A DNA stretch of 64,000 nucleotides from Shinella curvata (GCF_022899935.1 NZ_JALJCJ010000005.1:62001-126000); one strand, 5' to 3'. Counted from the first letter of the stretch, positions 7,892 through 17,156 are shown. Notes: generated from the sequence alone by a model not told the origin. Numbers and translations: made by a program.

Positions 7892-8998
7892 TCAGCGGGG
7901 GCCCAGGGCTTCGTTTATCGCCACCACCAGCTGCGCCTGCCTGCTCACGCCGACCTTCTCGAAAATACGCGACAAGTGCGTGCGAGCCGTGTTGGCCGAA
8001 ATGCCGCAGCGTTTGGCGGCGGCGGCCCTTCCGTCGCATTCGAGCATTTCCACGGTCAGCCGGGCTTCTGCGCTGGTCAGCCCGAAGGCAAGCCGAAGAT
8101 TCCTGATGCGCGCAGCGGCTTCGTCGATCTCCTCTTCGACCAGAACCAGCGCCCGCACACCCGGAACGGGGATCGCCGGCACGGCGCCCGTGCATGGCAC
8201 GATGCACAGCTTGTAGGCTCGCACATATCCGGGCGCCTGTGCGGTTTCCAGATGGGCCACCGCGCCGGCCGAGCCGGCCAGGGAGCGGCGCACCGTGTTT
8301 TCCAGCGCCGCCTGCCGTCGCGGATTCGCGAGACACAACCGCCCCTCCCGCACGGTAAAGGGATTGCCGGCCTGGAGCATCTGCTCCCCCGTCCGGTTTG
8401 CGAAGATGAGCCCTCCGTCGGCACCGACGCCGAATGCGGCCATGCGCGACGCCTTGCCGGCATGGCTTTCAATCCAGAAATCGAAGTCCAGCTTTCGGAG
8501 CCTGGTGCCGATTTCGATCGATCGCGCGACGTGAGGCACCAGCTGCTCGAAACGCCTGCGAACATCCGACGCGAACTCGTCATGCCGGACGGAGGCCTGG
8601 AGAATGAGGCAGCAATGGCTTCGGCCGTCGTTTATGATGTTGGCGGCGAGGCGTTCGGCGCCAAGGCCTGTACGCCGCCAGTACTCGTTGTGGAACGCGC
8701 TTGCGAAATAGGCCTCGCGACCGCAGTCGTCGAGGCTCCTCACAACGCCCACCCTCGTCCGGGTGTCGATAATGGGATTGAGGCTCCACCAATGCTGGCG
8801 GTATTCCGACACTATCGTCGGATCGGCCCGCGGCGTGACGACACCGGAAAAGCCGCATTGCCGATAGTCATAGACGAGGGCCGAATTCGCCCCTCCGCAG
8901 AAATCGGCGATCTTGCAAAGAACATCGTTCCAGGGATCGGGATCGAGCGCCGTCTCATAGATCGCCGTCAGGACCGAATCAAACGAAGGCAAGCTCAT
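7892..8998 (-). CDS. LuxR family (helix-turn-helix) transcriptional regulator
   Basis: This is a 368-residue protein. Its last 65 residues form a LuxR/FixJ HTH (LTSAEARLTVEMLECDG, then NTARTHLSRIFEKVGVSRQ). The long N-terminal part contains a PAS/GAF-like sensing region with FGVGADGGLIFANRTGEQML in the middle. I chose the ATG at 8998 because GGAGGG lies just ahead of it; the frame extends to an ATG at 9112 with no ribosome site. The ligand is unknown. The type I secretion island begins 300 bp upstream of it, but no direct link is visible. Confidence 0.85.
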   Translation of the reverse strand: MSLPSFDSVLTAIYETALDPDPWNDVLCKIADFCGGANSALVYDYRQCGFSGVVTPRADPTIVSEYRQHWWSLNPIIDTRTRVGVVRSLDDCGREAYFASAFHNEYWRRTGLGAERLAANIINDGRSHCCLILQASVRHDEFASDVRRRFEQLVPHVARSIEIGTRLRKLDFDFWIESHAGKASRMAAFGVGADGGLIFANRTGEQMLQAGNPFTVREGRLCLANPRRQAALENTVRRSLAGSAGAVAHLETAQAPGYVRAYKLCIVPCTGAVPAIPVPGVRALVLVEEEIDEAAARIRNLRLAFGLTSAEARLTVEMLECDGRAAAAKRCGISANTARTHLSRIFEKVGVSRQAQLVVAINEALGPR

Positions 8999-9200
8999 CA
9001 CACCCTCCGTCCCAGGGAAAATCACGAGGTCCGGCGAGACTGCCTGTCTGCCGGCAATCATCTGAAAAACAGATGCAGCCTGTTCTGTCTTTGTAACGGA
9101 CGGCGTTGCCATTCCATTCGCGACCGACCGGAAACAGTCCCGGATTTGGTAAAGCAGGTGCTAAAAAACGACCAGCCACCTCCCTTTTGCTCCACCACAC

Positions 9201-9272
9201 GGCAAAGCCCGGCGGAACGGGCTTTGCCTGTTCATAGATCATCGTCGCTCCGGCGGGCGATGCCGGAGCGAC
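9201..9272 (-). terminator. Tandem hairpins downstream of the acidic-repeat gene
   Basis: Two perfect 11-bp inverted repeats lie 16 nt apart: GGCAAAGCCCG/CGGGCTTTGCC (9201-9228) and GTCGCTCCGGC/GCCGGAGCGAC (9244-9272). They sit just after the repeat gene (stop at 9298) and before the LuxR gene on the same strand. Neither has a clear U-tract, so they may be transcript-stabilising hairpins or weak terminators. Confidence 0.5.
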
Positions 9273-9297
9273 CTTTGGGCTAGCGCGTCACGCCGCC

Positions 9298-11031
9298 TTA
9301 CGTTTCATCGCCTTTGTCGCCCTCATTGCCTTCATTGCCCTCATCGTCCTCATCACTCTCGTCGCCCTCGTCATTTTCGTCGTTCTCGTCGTTCTCGTCG
9401 CCCTCGTTGTTCTCGTTGCCTTCGTCGTTCTCGTCGTTTTCATCATTCTCGTCGCCTTCGTCGCCCTCGTTGTTTTCGTTGTCCTCGTCGCCTTCATCGC
9501 CCTCGTCACCCTCGTCGCCTTCGTCGCCTTCGGAGCCTTCATTGGCCTCGTCACCCTCATCACCCTCGTTGCCTTCGCCCTCGTCACCCTCGTCGCCCTC
9601 GTTACCCTCGTTGCCTTCGGACCCTTCATCGTCCTCGTCACCCTCATTGGCCTCGTCGCTCTCGTCGCCTTCGTTATCCTCGTCGCCCTCGTCGCTTTCG
9701 TTGCCTTCGTCGCCTTCGTTGTCCTCGTCGCCTTCATCACCTTCGTCGGCGCCGGCCTCGTCGCCTTCGTTGCCTTCCTCGCCTTCATTGGCTTCGTCGC
9801 CCTCGTTGCTTTCGTCGCCTTCGTCGCCCTCGTCGCCCTCGTTCAGTTCGTCGCCCTCGTCGCCCTCGCTGCCTTCATTGGCCTCGTCGCCCTCGTCGCC
9901 TTCATCGCCCTGGCCCTCATTGCCTTCGTCATTCTCATCGCCCTCGTTGCCCTCGTCACCCTCGTCATTCTCGTCGCCTTCGTCGCCCTCATCGCCCTCG
10001 GAGCCTTCGTTGCCCTCATCGGCCTCGTCGGCTTCGTCGCCTTCGTTTCCTTCATTACCCTCGCTGTCCTCGTCACCCTCGTCGCCTTCATCCCCCTCGT
10101 CGCCTTCGTCGCCCTCGGACCCTTCGTTGTTCTCATCGCCTTCATCGCCTTCGCTCGACTCGTCGCCTTCGTCACCCTCCTCGCCCTCGTCGCCCTCGTT
10201 GCCTTCGGTTCCCTCGTTGGCCTCGTCGCCCTCGTCACCTTCGTCGCCCTGGCCTTCGTCGCCTTCGTCGCCCTCGTTGCCTTCGCTGCCTTCGTTGCCC
10301 TCGTCGTCCTCGTCGCCTTCATCGCCCTCGTCGTTCTCGTCGTTCTCGTTATCCTCGTCGCCTTCATCGTTTTCATTGCCTTCGTTGGCTTCGTCGTCCT
10401 CGTCGCCCTCGTCACTCTCGTCGGCGCCGGCTTCGTCACCCTCGTTGCCCTCGTCGCCCTCGTCGGTCTCGTCGCCTTCGTTGCCCTCGTCGCCCTCGTC
10501 GGCTTCGTCGCCTTCGTTCAGTTCGTCGCCCTCATTGCCTTCGTCGCCTTCGTTGAACTCGTCCCCTTCATCGCCCTCATCGCCCTGGCCTTCGTTGCCC
10601 TCATCGTTCTCGTCGCCCTCGTTGCCTTCGTTGCCCTCGTCGTCCTCGTCGCCCTCGTCACCTTCGTCGCCTTCGTTGTTCTCGTTGTCCTCGTCGTTCT
10701 CGTCGCCTTCGTTACCTTCATCGTTTTCATCGTTTTCGTCGTTCTCGTTACCCTCGTCGCCCTCGTCGCCTTCGTTACCCTCGTCCGCCTCGTCGCCTTC
10801 ATCACCCTCTTCGCCCTCGTCACCCTCGGAGCCTTCGTCTCCCTCGTCGCCCTCGTCACCTTCATTGCCGTCATTGGAGATCGGCTGCAGGGCGAAACTG
10901 ACATTGCTGTACAGGTCGTCGTCGCCGGCACGCCAGAATTCGGCGAGGTCCAGCAAGGAGGCTGTCGTTTCGGCAATACCGCCACCCATGGCAGATTTCA
11001 GCGCTTCATTGCTCTCAAAAATTGCAGACAT
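9298..11031 (-). CDS. Highly acidic (Asp/Asn)-Glu-Gly tripeptide repeat protein
   Basis: This is a 577-residue protein. Residues 1-53 are non-repetitive (MSAIFESNEALKSAMGGG, then DLAEFWRAGDDDLYSN). The rest, about 174 triplets, is almost only three-residue units DEG, NEG, DEN, DEA, SEG and a few others. AGGAG lies 7 nt before the ATG. The DNA is a 9-bp tandem array with varied third bases, so length may change by slippage. There is no signal peptide, and the start ALKSAMGGG could be a short leader. The sequence predicts an extended, strongly negative, cation-binding polymer. Neighbouring genes encode two HExxH proteins, a 2OG-Fe(II) oxygenase-like protein and a type I exporter, so I suspect a secreted, modified protein. 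I do not recognise a named family. Confidence 0.75.
   Translation of the reverse strand: MSAIFESNEALKSAMGGGIAETTASLLDLAEFWRAGDDDLYSNVSFALQPISNDGNEGDEGDEGDEGSEGDEGEEGDEGDEADEGNEGDEGDEGNENDENDENDEGNEGDENDEDNENNEGDEGDEGDEDDEGNEGNEGDENDEGNEGQGDEGDEGDEFNEGDEGNEGDELNEGDEADEGDEGNEGDETDEGDEGNEGDEAGADESDEGDEDDEANEGNENDEGDEDNENDENDEGDEGDEDDEGNEGSEGNEGDEGDEGQGDEGDEGDEANEGTEGNEGDEGEEGDEGDESSEGDEGDENNEGSEGDEGDEGDEGDEGDEDSEGNEGNEGDEADEADEGNEGSEGDEGDEGDENDEGDEGNEGDENDEGNEGQGDEGDEGDEANEGSEGDEGDELNEGDEGDEGDESNEGDEANEGEEGNEGDEAGADEGDEGDEDNEGDEGNESDEGDEDNEGDESDEANEGDEDDEGSEGNEGNEGDEGDEGEGNEGDEGDEANEGSEGDEGDEGDEGDEGDEDNENNEGDEGDENDENDENDEGNENNEGDENDENDENDEGDESDEDDEGNEGNEGDKGDET
9300..10872. repeat. 9-bp tandem coding repeat array
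   Basis: The array is built from 9-bp units encoding xEG triplets (minus strand GAC/AAC GAA/GAG GGC). It runs for about 1.57 kb with scattered base changes. Because no stop arises in the repeat, two other frames are also open across it; these are by-products. Confidence 0.9.
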
Positions 11032-11391
11032 CGGAGTTCTCCTGAATAGATCGTCCGGACGGAATCATTCCGCCGTCGCGTTGCTTCGTTGTGCGTGAAG
11101 TTTCGGCTGATCTACTTGGACCTGCCCATAGGACCCGGCCGGCGGAACCACTCCGATAGCGCCAGCTTCTGAACGCATGTTCCTGTCTGAAACGGGGTGG
11201 CCGAAGCCAATGAGGGTCTTGACCGTCGCAGGCAATCCACAACATGCGCATTGGGGAGGAAACGTGGGGCAGCGCCTGTTTACGGCGCCGACTCACCAGA
11301 CCATGGTGGCCTGTTCCTCCCTCGGACGACCGGCCCGATAGGGAGCCGACCATCTCTTCCGATTAGACGATCCTGCTAAACGGAATATTCG
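11032..11391. other. Intergenic region upstream of the repeat gene
   Basis: This 360-bp stretch holds the ribosome site AGGAG of the repeat gene at its left end and must contain that gene's promoter. I see no convincing ORF, terminator or clear promoter consensus. Confidence 0.5.
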
Positions 11392-12150
11392 TCAATAGCC
11401 AAGTGCGGCCATCAGGCCGCCCAGATCCTCCTTACCTTCAAAAAGCCGCCAGACCTCGTCGGGGGACAGGTTCTTCTTCGCTTCGCGCGCGAGAAGCCGC
11501 GCGATCGGGTAGTTCCATTCGTAGCTGTATTTGGCCGTCGGTTTGTGCAAGGCGAGCTTCAACGCGGCCGCATAGTGATGGCAATAGACATATTCGTCCC
11601 GTCGCCAGACCAGCACCACGGCCATGTATTCAGGGTGGCTGAAGGCCTCCAGATACTGCAGAAGTGCGGCTTCTCCGACAAAGGCGCAGATCTCGCGCGT
11701 GACCGGCGGTGTGAAGACGCCGCCACTGGCGACGACCTGCAAGGCATGGGCGAATTCGTGCGCGATCGCCATCTGGCTTGCCGCACCGCCATCAAAGGAG
11801 AAATAGACAGTCGGAAAGCCGTCGCCGCCGTCGGCGACGGTCATCGCCCTTGGTGCGCGGATATCGCCGGCCGCCCGCACCTTGTGCGTCGCCGTGTAGG
11901 CACGCGCGATGCTGTCCGCCCTGTCAGGAAAATAATCGAGCATGGCGGCGAGCGCCCGTTGCCATGCGCCATTCGGATCGAGCGGCCCCGGCCAAGTCGC
12001 CATCGGCAAAGAGGGCAGGCTCTCCGTGAGATCATCCTCGACGGCACGCAGCAGCGCACAGCATCTGGGCTCGCTCAAACCGTGAAGATCGAGCCATTCG
12101 CCGAGATTGTTCGAGGTCTTTGTGTCGAAACTCTCATCCACGACGATCAT
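11392..12150 (-). CDS. Hypothetical protein with HEFAH (HExxH) motif, putative metallopeptidase
   Basis: This is a 252-residue protein without a signal peptide. HEFAH at residues 131-135, preceded by hydrophobic residues (SQMAIA), is a zincin-type zinc motif. A possible third ligand Glu lies in CAFVGEAALLQYLEAF at about residues 156-170, the spacing of gluzincins. I do not recognise the family. It lies 28 bp after the second HExxH gene and upstream of the acidic-repeat gene on the same strand. Cleavage or processing of that protein is an attractive but unproven role. Confidence 0.6.
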   Translation of the reverse strand: MIVVDESFDTKTSNNLGEWLDLHGLSEPRCCALLRAVEDDLTESLPSLPMATWPGPLDPNGAWQRALAAMLDYFPDRADSIARAYTATHKVRAAGDIRAPRAMTVADGGDGFPTVYFSFDGGAASQMAIAHEFAHALQVVASGGVFTPPVTREICAFVGEAALLQYLEAFSHPEYMAVVLVWRRDEYVYCHHYAAALKLALHKPTAKYSYEWNYPIARLLAREAKKNLSPDEVWRLFEGKEDLGGLMAALGY

Positions 12151-12178
12151 GTTCGAAGTCCCCGCCCTCCCATGGGCA

Positions 12179-12991
12179 TCAGGAATGATCGCCCGGGCAC
12201 GGGCGGGTATCCTGTTCTTCGGATGTCAAAGGCTGCTCCCTCGGGAACAATCGCGCAATGTAGGCGAGCCGGTTCGGCACGACCTGGCGTACCGTCTGCG
12301 TATCGACGGGAGGAAACCGTTCGGGATAACGCAGAAGGGCGAAGGCGAACAGCGCTGTCTCCGCCAGATCCTCGCGGTCCGGCGTGGCCTGTGCATAGGC
12401 TGTCAGAAAACCGCCGTCACGACGCTGGGCTTCCTGCCAGGCGGGTGCAAGCCTGTGATCGTCGTCAAGCGTCGCGTGGACGGCCTCGTGGAAGAGCGAC
12501 TCCTCCAGATGCGCCTGCGCGATCCGGCGCGTCGCCCGCTCCGCATAGACCACGATCTGCCCCGTTCCCGCATGGAACCCCTCATCTCCGCCGTGAACGC
12601 TGAACCGGCCGATGCCTTCGCGCAGCAGTGGGGGCAGTCGCCCGAGGGGGACGGCGTAGCGCATCGCTTCCGCCCGTGCCTTGTCGGCCGCCGCGAATTC
12701 CGGATTGACGGCGATCTCTATCGACGCCCCGTCGGAATAGTCCGCCGTGAAGAGAAACGCCTCGACGACCGGCTCGCCATCCACCCGCTTGTCCCAGATC
12801 TGGCGGGCGCCGCGACCGATATCGGTCAGGCACCGGAAGCTGCTCGGATCGTCGGCCTCAATGATGTCGAAAACGGTGTCGGCCGTGCTGTCATAGGGCG
12901 GCGTACCGCCGGCGGCGGCCGGACACAGGCCGGCACCCAAAACCAGGCCCGCTACGCCGCACGCACGCATTTTTTGGCAAAACAGGCCCAT
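12179..12991 (-). CDS. Hypothetical exported protein with HEAVH motif, putative zinc peptidase
   Basis: Starting from the ATG at 12991, this is a 270-residue protein with a hydrophobic signal-like N terminus (residues about 11-27, ending AAAGG). HEAVH lies at residues 168-172. Acidic residues about 30 residues later (REDLAET) could supply the third zinc ligand. The remaining sequence is unfamiliar. The ribosome site is weak; starts at 13015 or 12970 are possible, and the frame is open to 13135. Together with the gene at 11392 it forms a pair of dissimilar HExxH proteins next to the repeat protein, this one probably periplasmic. Confidence 0.6.
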   Translation of the reverse strand: MGLFCQKMRACGVAGLVLGAGLCPAAAGGTPPYDSTADTVFDIIEADDPSSFRCLTDIGRGARQIWDKRVDGEPVVEAFLFTADYSDGASIEIAVNPEFAAADKARAEAMRYAVPLGRLPPLLREGIGRFSVHGGDEGFHAGTGQIVVYAERATRRIAQAHLEESLFHEAVHATLDDDHRLAPAWQEAQRRDGGFLTAYAQATPDREDLAETALFAFALLRYPERFPPVDTQTVRQVVPNRLAYIARLFPREQPLTSEEQDTRPCPGDHS

Positions 12992-13288
12992 GAGCCGATC
13001 CGATCCCCAGTGCATCTCTCGCAGGACGCAGCGCGATCCTGCATAGGGAAAAATGCGCCAAATCCGTCTGGCCACTGGAAAACCGGCAGCCATCCGACCG
13101 GGAAATCTAAATGATGATTTTCTAATCTGCATCACACAAACGTCGCACGAAGCCGACGATTCTTGCGCGTATGAAAGATAGGCCGACCGACAGCCGATGC
13201 GCGGCGAGCGAGCCGCCTGCGGCCACCGGGACAGACCGGCGGATCACGGCAAGCGGCACCCACCGAATTGTGCGTAAGGACGATGACG

Positions 13289-13933
13289 ATGAACGAAATG
13301 GTGAACATCAGCCGAACCGACTACTTTCCGACAATGGTCTATCAGTTCGATCTTCCCGATCCCGACGGGCTCAATGCGCAACTGATCGACCTCATTTACC
13401 GGGAGCGCGAGGCCGACAAACTCGGCGTCACGAAGTCGAATACCGCCGAGCTGGGAAGCTGGCACAGCAACACGAACCTGCACAAATCCAAGGACTACAG
13501 CGCCATCCTTTCCCATATCCACGAGGTCGGCGGACATATTTCCGATGAACTCGGCTATGCCCGCGATCATGAATTGAGCGTCACCACGATGTGGTCGATC
13601 ATCAACCCGCCCGGCAATGGCAACCGCATGCATGTTCATCCCGGAGCGATCTGGAGCGGGGTCTACTATGTGCAGACGCCGGAAGCCTCGGGCGATATCG
13701 AATTCGTCGACCCGCGCACCGCGCTTCTGATGAACCAGCCGAAATACCTGCCGAAGCGGAAACGGCCGCGCAACTGCTGGACCAAGGTCAACTACAAGCC
13801 GGTGGCGGGCAGGATGCTGTTCTTCCCGAGCTGGCTCTACCATGGCGTCGATTCCAACATGGCGACGGCGCCCGGCCGCAATGCCGACCGGGTCATCATC
13901 TCCTTCAACATCAATCAGGTGAAGAAGAAGTAG
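13289..13933 (+). CDS. 2-oxoglutarate/Fe(II) oxygenase-like protein (TIGR02466-type)
   Basis: This is a 214-residue protein. The ATG at 13289 has AAGGA 8 nt upstream; an ATG at 13283 is too close to it. Diagnostic blocks of the family are visible: MHVHPGAIWSGVYYV (His115, His117), GDIEFVDPR (about 135-143), GRMLFFPSWLYHGV (distal His185) and RVIISFNI near the end, whose Arg would bind 2-oxoglutarate. Such enzymes hydroxylate small molecules or protein side chains such as Pro, Asp or Asn. It is the first gene of the operon with the type I exporter, so a secreted D/N-rich protein is a logical substrate (inference). Confidence 0.8.
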   Translation: MNEMVNISRTDYFPTMVYQFDLPDPDGLNAQLIDLIYREREADKLGVTKSNTAELGSWHSNTNLHKSKDYSAILSHIHEVGGHISDELGYARDHELSVTTMWSIINPPGNGNRMHVHPGAIWSGVYYVQTPEASGDIEFVDPRTALLMNQPKYLPKRKRPRNCWTKVNYKPVAGRMLFFPSWLYHGVDSNMATAPGRNADRVIISFNINQVKKK

Positions 13934-14052
13934 GCAGGCCAACGGGGCCTGGGCGCACGGCCTTCGCCCCGGACGGCCGCATTGGCGAAGAAGGATCGGG
14001 TTCGTGGCCGGCAAGCCTTGTGCTTGCGGCCATGCTTCCCGCGGGTCAGATC

Positions 14053-15768
14053 ATGTCCACTGCTCCAAGCCGTACGATACTGCGTCAGGCGTTGCACAGG
14101 GTTCGTTACATCTTCCTGTTCTCCCTTGCCTTCAGTTTCTTCTACAACGTCCTGCGCCTGACAGGGCCGCTCTTCATGATCCTTGTCTATGATCGCGTTC
14201 TGACCTCCCGCGCCGAGGAAACGCTCATCGCCCTCTTCGTGCTTGTCGCGGCACTTCTGGTCTTGATGGCACTCATCGACTATTCCCGCAGGCGGATCAT
14301 GGCCCGGTTCGGCGCACAGTTCCAGGAGGCGGTGGAAGCCGGGATTTTCCAGGTACGCAATCGCAACGCCTATTTCACGTCCGCGGGCACAAAGCCTGCG
14401 CAGGAGCTCAACGAGCTCGACCGGTTGCGTTCGTTCTTTCATTCCGGCTCACTCATTGCGATCCTCGACTTTCTCTGGTCGCCCATCTTCCTGGTGCCGA
14501 TTTTCATCCTGCATGCCGCCCTTGGCTGGATCGTCGTCGGTGGACTTCTGGTGATCTTCGCCATCGCCGTTCTGCGCCAGCACTTCATCAAGGAATATGA
14601 TCTGCGCGCGACCCAGGCGAGCGACGCCATCGGCACGCTGAAGGACCAGATCGGCGGGTCTAGAAGCGTCATCCGGGCGCATGAAATGACGTCCGCCTTC
14701 ATCGACCGCTGGCAAGCCGCGCGCAAGGATTCCCGCGATCGGGCGATCGAGCTGAAGGACTGGGACGCCTGGTTCGAAATCGGCTCGAAGCATCTGGCGA
14801 TGCTGCTGCAATACAGCCTCCTGGCGGGGGGCGCCTACTTCGCCATCAAGGGTGACCTGTCGATCGGTGCCATGGTCGCGACCAACTATCTGGCTGTCCG
14901 CGTGGTCTTCCCATTCGAGCGTTTTCTCGGCGAAATGCCCCGGCTGCGGGAGAGCATGGCCGACTGGAAGCGGCTGGATGCGAGCCTCGGCCAGCGCGAG
15001 ACGCGGCTGTCCAATGCAGGCGACGGCGACCTGCCCGCGAGCATCGCCTTGACGAACCTCTATGTCCGCTCGCCGATGAGCCGCCAGCAGATCCTGCGCA
15101 GCATCAACCTCGACATAGGGCCCGGTACCTCCGTCGAAATCACGGGCCGCTCCGGCAGCGGCAAGAGCGTGCTCGCCGAAGCGATACTCGGCCGCTTGGA
15201 ACGCAGCAATGGAACCATCCTCATCGGTGGTATCCAGATCGAACGGCTCTCGCTCGACCAGGCCCGCGCGGCCATCGGCTACGTGCCGCAGACCGTATCC
15301 TTCCTGCCCGGCACCATCGAGGACAATATCGCAGGCTTCGATGTAGCGCCCGATCCGGAGGCGCTTGTCGATGCCGCCCGGCTTGCGGCGGTCCACGACC
15401 TGATCATGAGCCTGCCGGACGGCTACAAGACCATGATCGACGCGGCGGGCAGCTCCTTTTCCAAGAGCGAGCGGCACATGATTGCCTTTGCCCGCGCGCT
15501 CTACCGGAAACCGAGAATGCTTGTCATCGACGAGCCGGATCAGGTGCTGCGCGAAGGCCTTCCGGGCCGGTTCAAGGCATTCGTGACGGATTTCCTCGGC
15601 AGCGGCGGCATCATGATCATCTTCAGCCGGAAGGGATTGCAGGCCTTTCAGTCGAAGCGGCGGTTCAGCGTCGCCAACGGGCAGTTGAAGGAAGTGACCG
15701 AGGACGGCGCGCCGAAAGCCGGAAAGACCGGCAACGTGGTGAAACTCGACAGCAAGCACAAGATCTGA
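14053..15768 (+). CDS. Type I secretion system permease/ATPase (PrtD-like) with degenerate ATPase motifs
   Basis: This is a 571-residue ABC half-transporter of the PrtD/HlyB group without an N-terminal C39 peptidase domain. Six membrane helices span residues about 20-300, the ATPase about 330-545. Walker A is GRSGSGKS, the Q-loop YVPQ and Walker B MLVIDE. But the LSGGQ signature is replaced by SFSKSER, and the H-loop His is absent (IFSRKG in place of the usual THR). Hydrolysis may therefore be weak or need an unusual arrangement. ATG at 14053 is chosen by homology; upstream sequence in this frame is not family-like. It lies between the oxygenase and the HlyD partner. Confidence 0.85.
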   Translation: MSTAPSRTILRQALHRVRYIFLFSLAFSFFYNVLRLTGPLFMILVYDRVLTSRAEETLIALFVLVAALLVLMALIDYSRRRIMARFGAQFQEAVEAGIFQVRNRNAYFTSAGTKPAQELNELDRLRSFFHSGSLIAILDFLWSPIFLVPIFILHAALGWIVVGGLLVIFAIAVLRQHFIKEYDLRATQASDAIGTLKDQIGGSRSVIRAHEMTSAFIDRWQAARKDSRDRAIELKDWDAWFEIGSKHLAMLLQYSLLAGGAYFAIKGDLSIGAMVATNYLAVRVVFPFERFLGEMPRLRESMADWKRLDASLGQRETRLSNAGDGDLPASIALTNLYVRSPMSRQQILRSINLDIGPGTSVEITGRSGSGKSVLAEAILGRLERSNGTILIGGIQIERLSLDQARAAIGYVPQTVSFLPGTIEDNIAGFDVAPDPEALVDAARLAAVHDLIMSLPDGYKTMIDAAGSSFSKSERHMIAFARALYRKPRMLVIDEPDQVLREGLPGRFKAFVTDFLGSGGIMIIFSRKGLQAFQSKRRFSVANGQLKEVTEDGAPKAGKTGNVVKLDSKHKI

Positions 15769-15807
15769 GGATCCCGCCCCTCAACGCCGCAAACGGAGGT
15801 GGACACA

Positions 15808-17106
15808 ATGCCAAGGCGAACCTGGATGATCTGGCAGCCGCTCAGTATCGGCCTCGCAGCGGCCATCGCCCTCATTGGCGTCGTGTTCGGCTGGGGCACC
15901 AGCTTCAGCATATCCGGCGCCGTGATCGCCAAGGGCCAGGTCCAGGCATCGACGACGCGCACGGCGGTTGAACACCCGATCGGCGGCGTGGTGGCCGAAG
16001 TCTACCGGCACAATGGCGACAAGGTTGCCGCCGGAGAGGTCCTGGTCAAGCTCGACGAAGACCTGCTGCGCTCCGACCTTTCCGTCATCGAGGGCGAACT
16101 TTACGAGATCTTCGCAAACGAGGCACGGCTGGAGGCCGCGATCACCGGGGCGACCGAGCTGTCGCCGGATCCCCTCCTGCTGCAGGCGTCCGAAACGAAC
16201 CCCTATTATCGCCGGCTCATCGAGAGACAGCAGCTTCAACTCGACGCCCACTACACGTCCATCCGGACCGAGGAGCGGCTGCTTGGCGAACAGATCGCCC
16301 AAATCCGGGAGCAGATCGCCGGAGAGGAGGCGTTGCTGCTGTCGCGCAAAGGCAAGCTCGATGTGTTCAATTCACAGCTCGGCCTTTCGGAGCGGCTCTT
16401 CAGCCGGAAGGTCGGCCTTGTCGCGGACCTCAACACCGCCAAGAACAACGTCATCAACACACAGGGCGAAATCGGCGTCTCGGCCGCCAAGGTCGCCGAG
16501 CTCAAGGGAGAGATCGTCGAGCTCGAGGTGCAGCTGAACGCCAAGCTGCAAGGCGAACGCAAGGCGAATGCCGACAAGCTGAACGGGCTCGGCCAATCGC
16601 GCATCCGGCTCCTGGAGAGCCGCCGCGCCGTCCTGCGGAAACTGGCGACACTGGAAGTTCGCGCGCCCATCGGCGGCATCGTGCACGACCTCAAGGTCGA
16701 GGGCTTGCGCTCGGTGGTGCAGCCGGGTCAGGCCCTCATGTTCATCGTGCCGGATATCCTGCCGCAGACCGTGACCGTGCGTGTCGACGCCGCCGACATC
16801 GACCAGGTTCACCTCGGTCAGGATGCCGCCCTGCGCTTCGTTGCTTTCCACCGGCGCACGACACCGGTCATCTTCGGCAAGGTTTCGGAGATTTCGGCGG
16901 ACGCCTTCATCGATGAGCGCAGCCAGGGTCTCTATTATTTTGCGGAGATCGCGCTTGCGCAAACCGAAATCGGCCGACTTGGCGAGAACGTGCTCGTCTC
17001 CGGCATGCCGGTCGAGGCCTTCATCACGACGGAAAGCCGTTCGCCCGTGAGTTATGTGATGAAACCGCTCACCGACTATTTCAGCCGCGCCTTCCGCGAT
17101 TCCTGA
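15808..17106 (+). CDS. HlyD family type I secretion periplasmic adaptor
   Basis: This is a 432-residue protein. One N-terminal membrane helix (about 15-37) is followed by a split lipoyl/barrel-sandwich region (EHPIGGVVAEVYRHNGDKVAAGEVLVKLD), a long coiled coil (about 95-290) and the second half (LEVRAPIGGIVHDLKV), as in PrtE/HlyD. It bridges the ABC protein and a TolC-type channel. GGAGGT stands 7 nt before the ATG at 15808. No TolC gene is adjacent; the channel fragment at 1-300 is one candidate partner. Confidence 0.92.
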   Translation: MPRRTWMIWQPLSIGLAAAIALIGVVFGWGTSFSISGAVIAKGQVQASTTRTAVEHPIGGVVAEVYRHNGDKVAAGEVLVKLDEDLLRSDLSVIEGELYEIFANEARLEAAITGATELSPDPLLLQASETNPYYRRLIERQQLQLDAHYTSIRTEERLLGEQIAQIREQIAGEEALLLSRKGKLDVFNSQLGLSERLFSRKVGLVADLNTAKNNVINTQGEIGVSAAKVAELKGEIVELEVQLNAKLQGERKANADKLNGLGQSRIRLLESRRAVLRKLATLEVRAPIGGIVHDLKVEGLRSVVQPGQALMFIVPDILPQTVTVRVDAADIDQVHLGQDAALRFVAFHRRTTPVIFGKVSEISADAFIDERSQGLYYFAEIALAQTEIGRLGENVLVSGMPVEAFITTESRSPVSYVMKPLTDYFSRAFRDS

Positions 17107-17156
17107 CGAACCGATGACGACTGCATGACCTGCAACCCGACCAAAGGAGAACGACC

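Noticed and set aside
9300-10872. The 9-bp repeats as a CRISPR array
   Set aside because: There are no 20-40 bp direct repeats with unique spacers; the repeat is a coding array, and no cas gene is present.
9314-11098. A 594-residue plus-strand frame of Ser-Pro-rich repeats opposite the acidic-repeat gene
   Set aside because: It is open only because the 9-bp array has no stops in this frame. It lacks a good ribosome site at its start, and the minus-strand frame has both a clear Shine-Dalgarno and a non-repetitive start.
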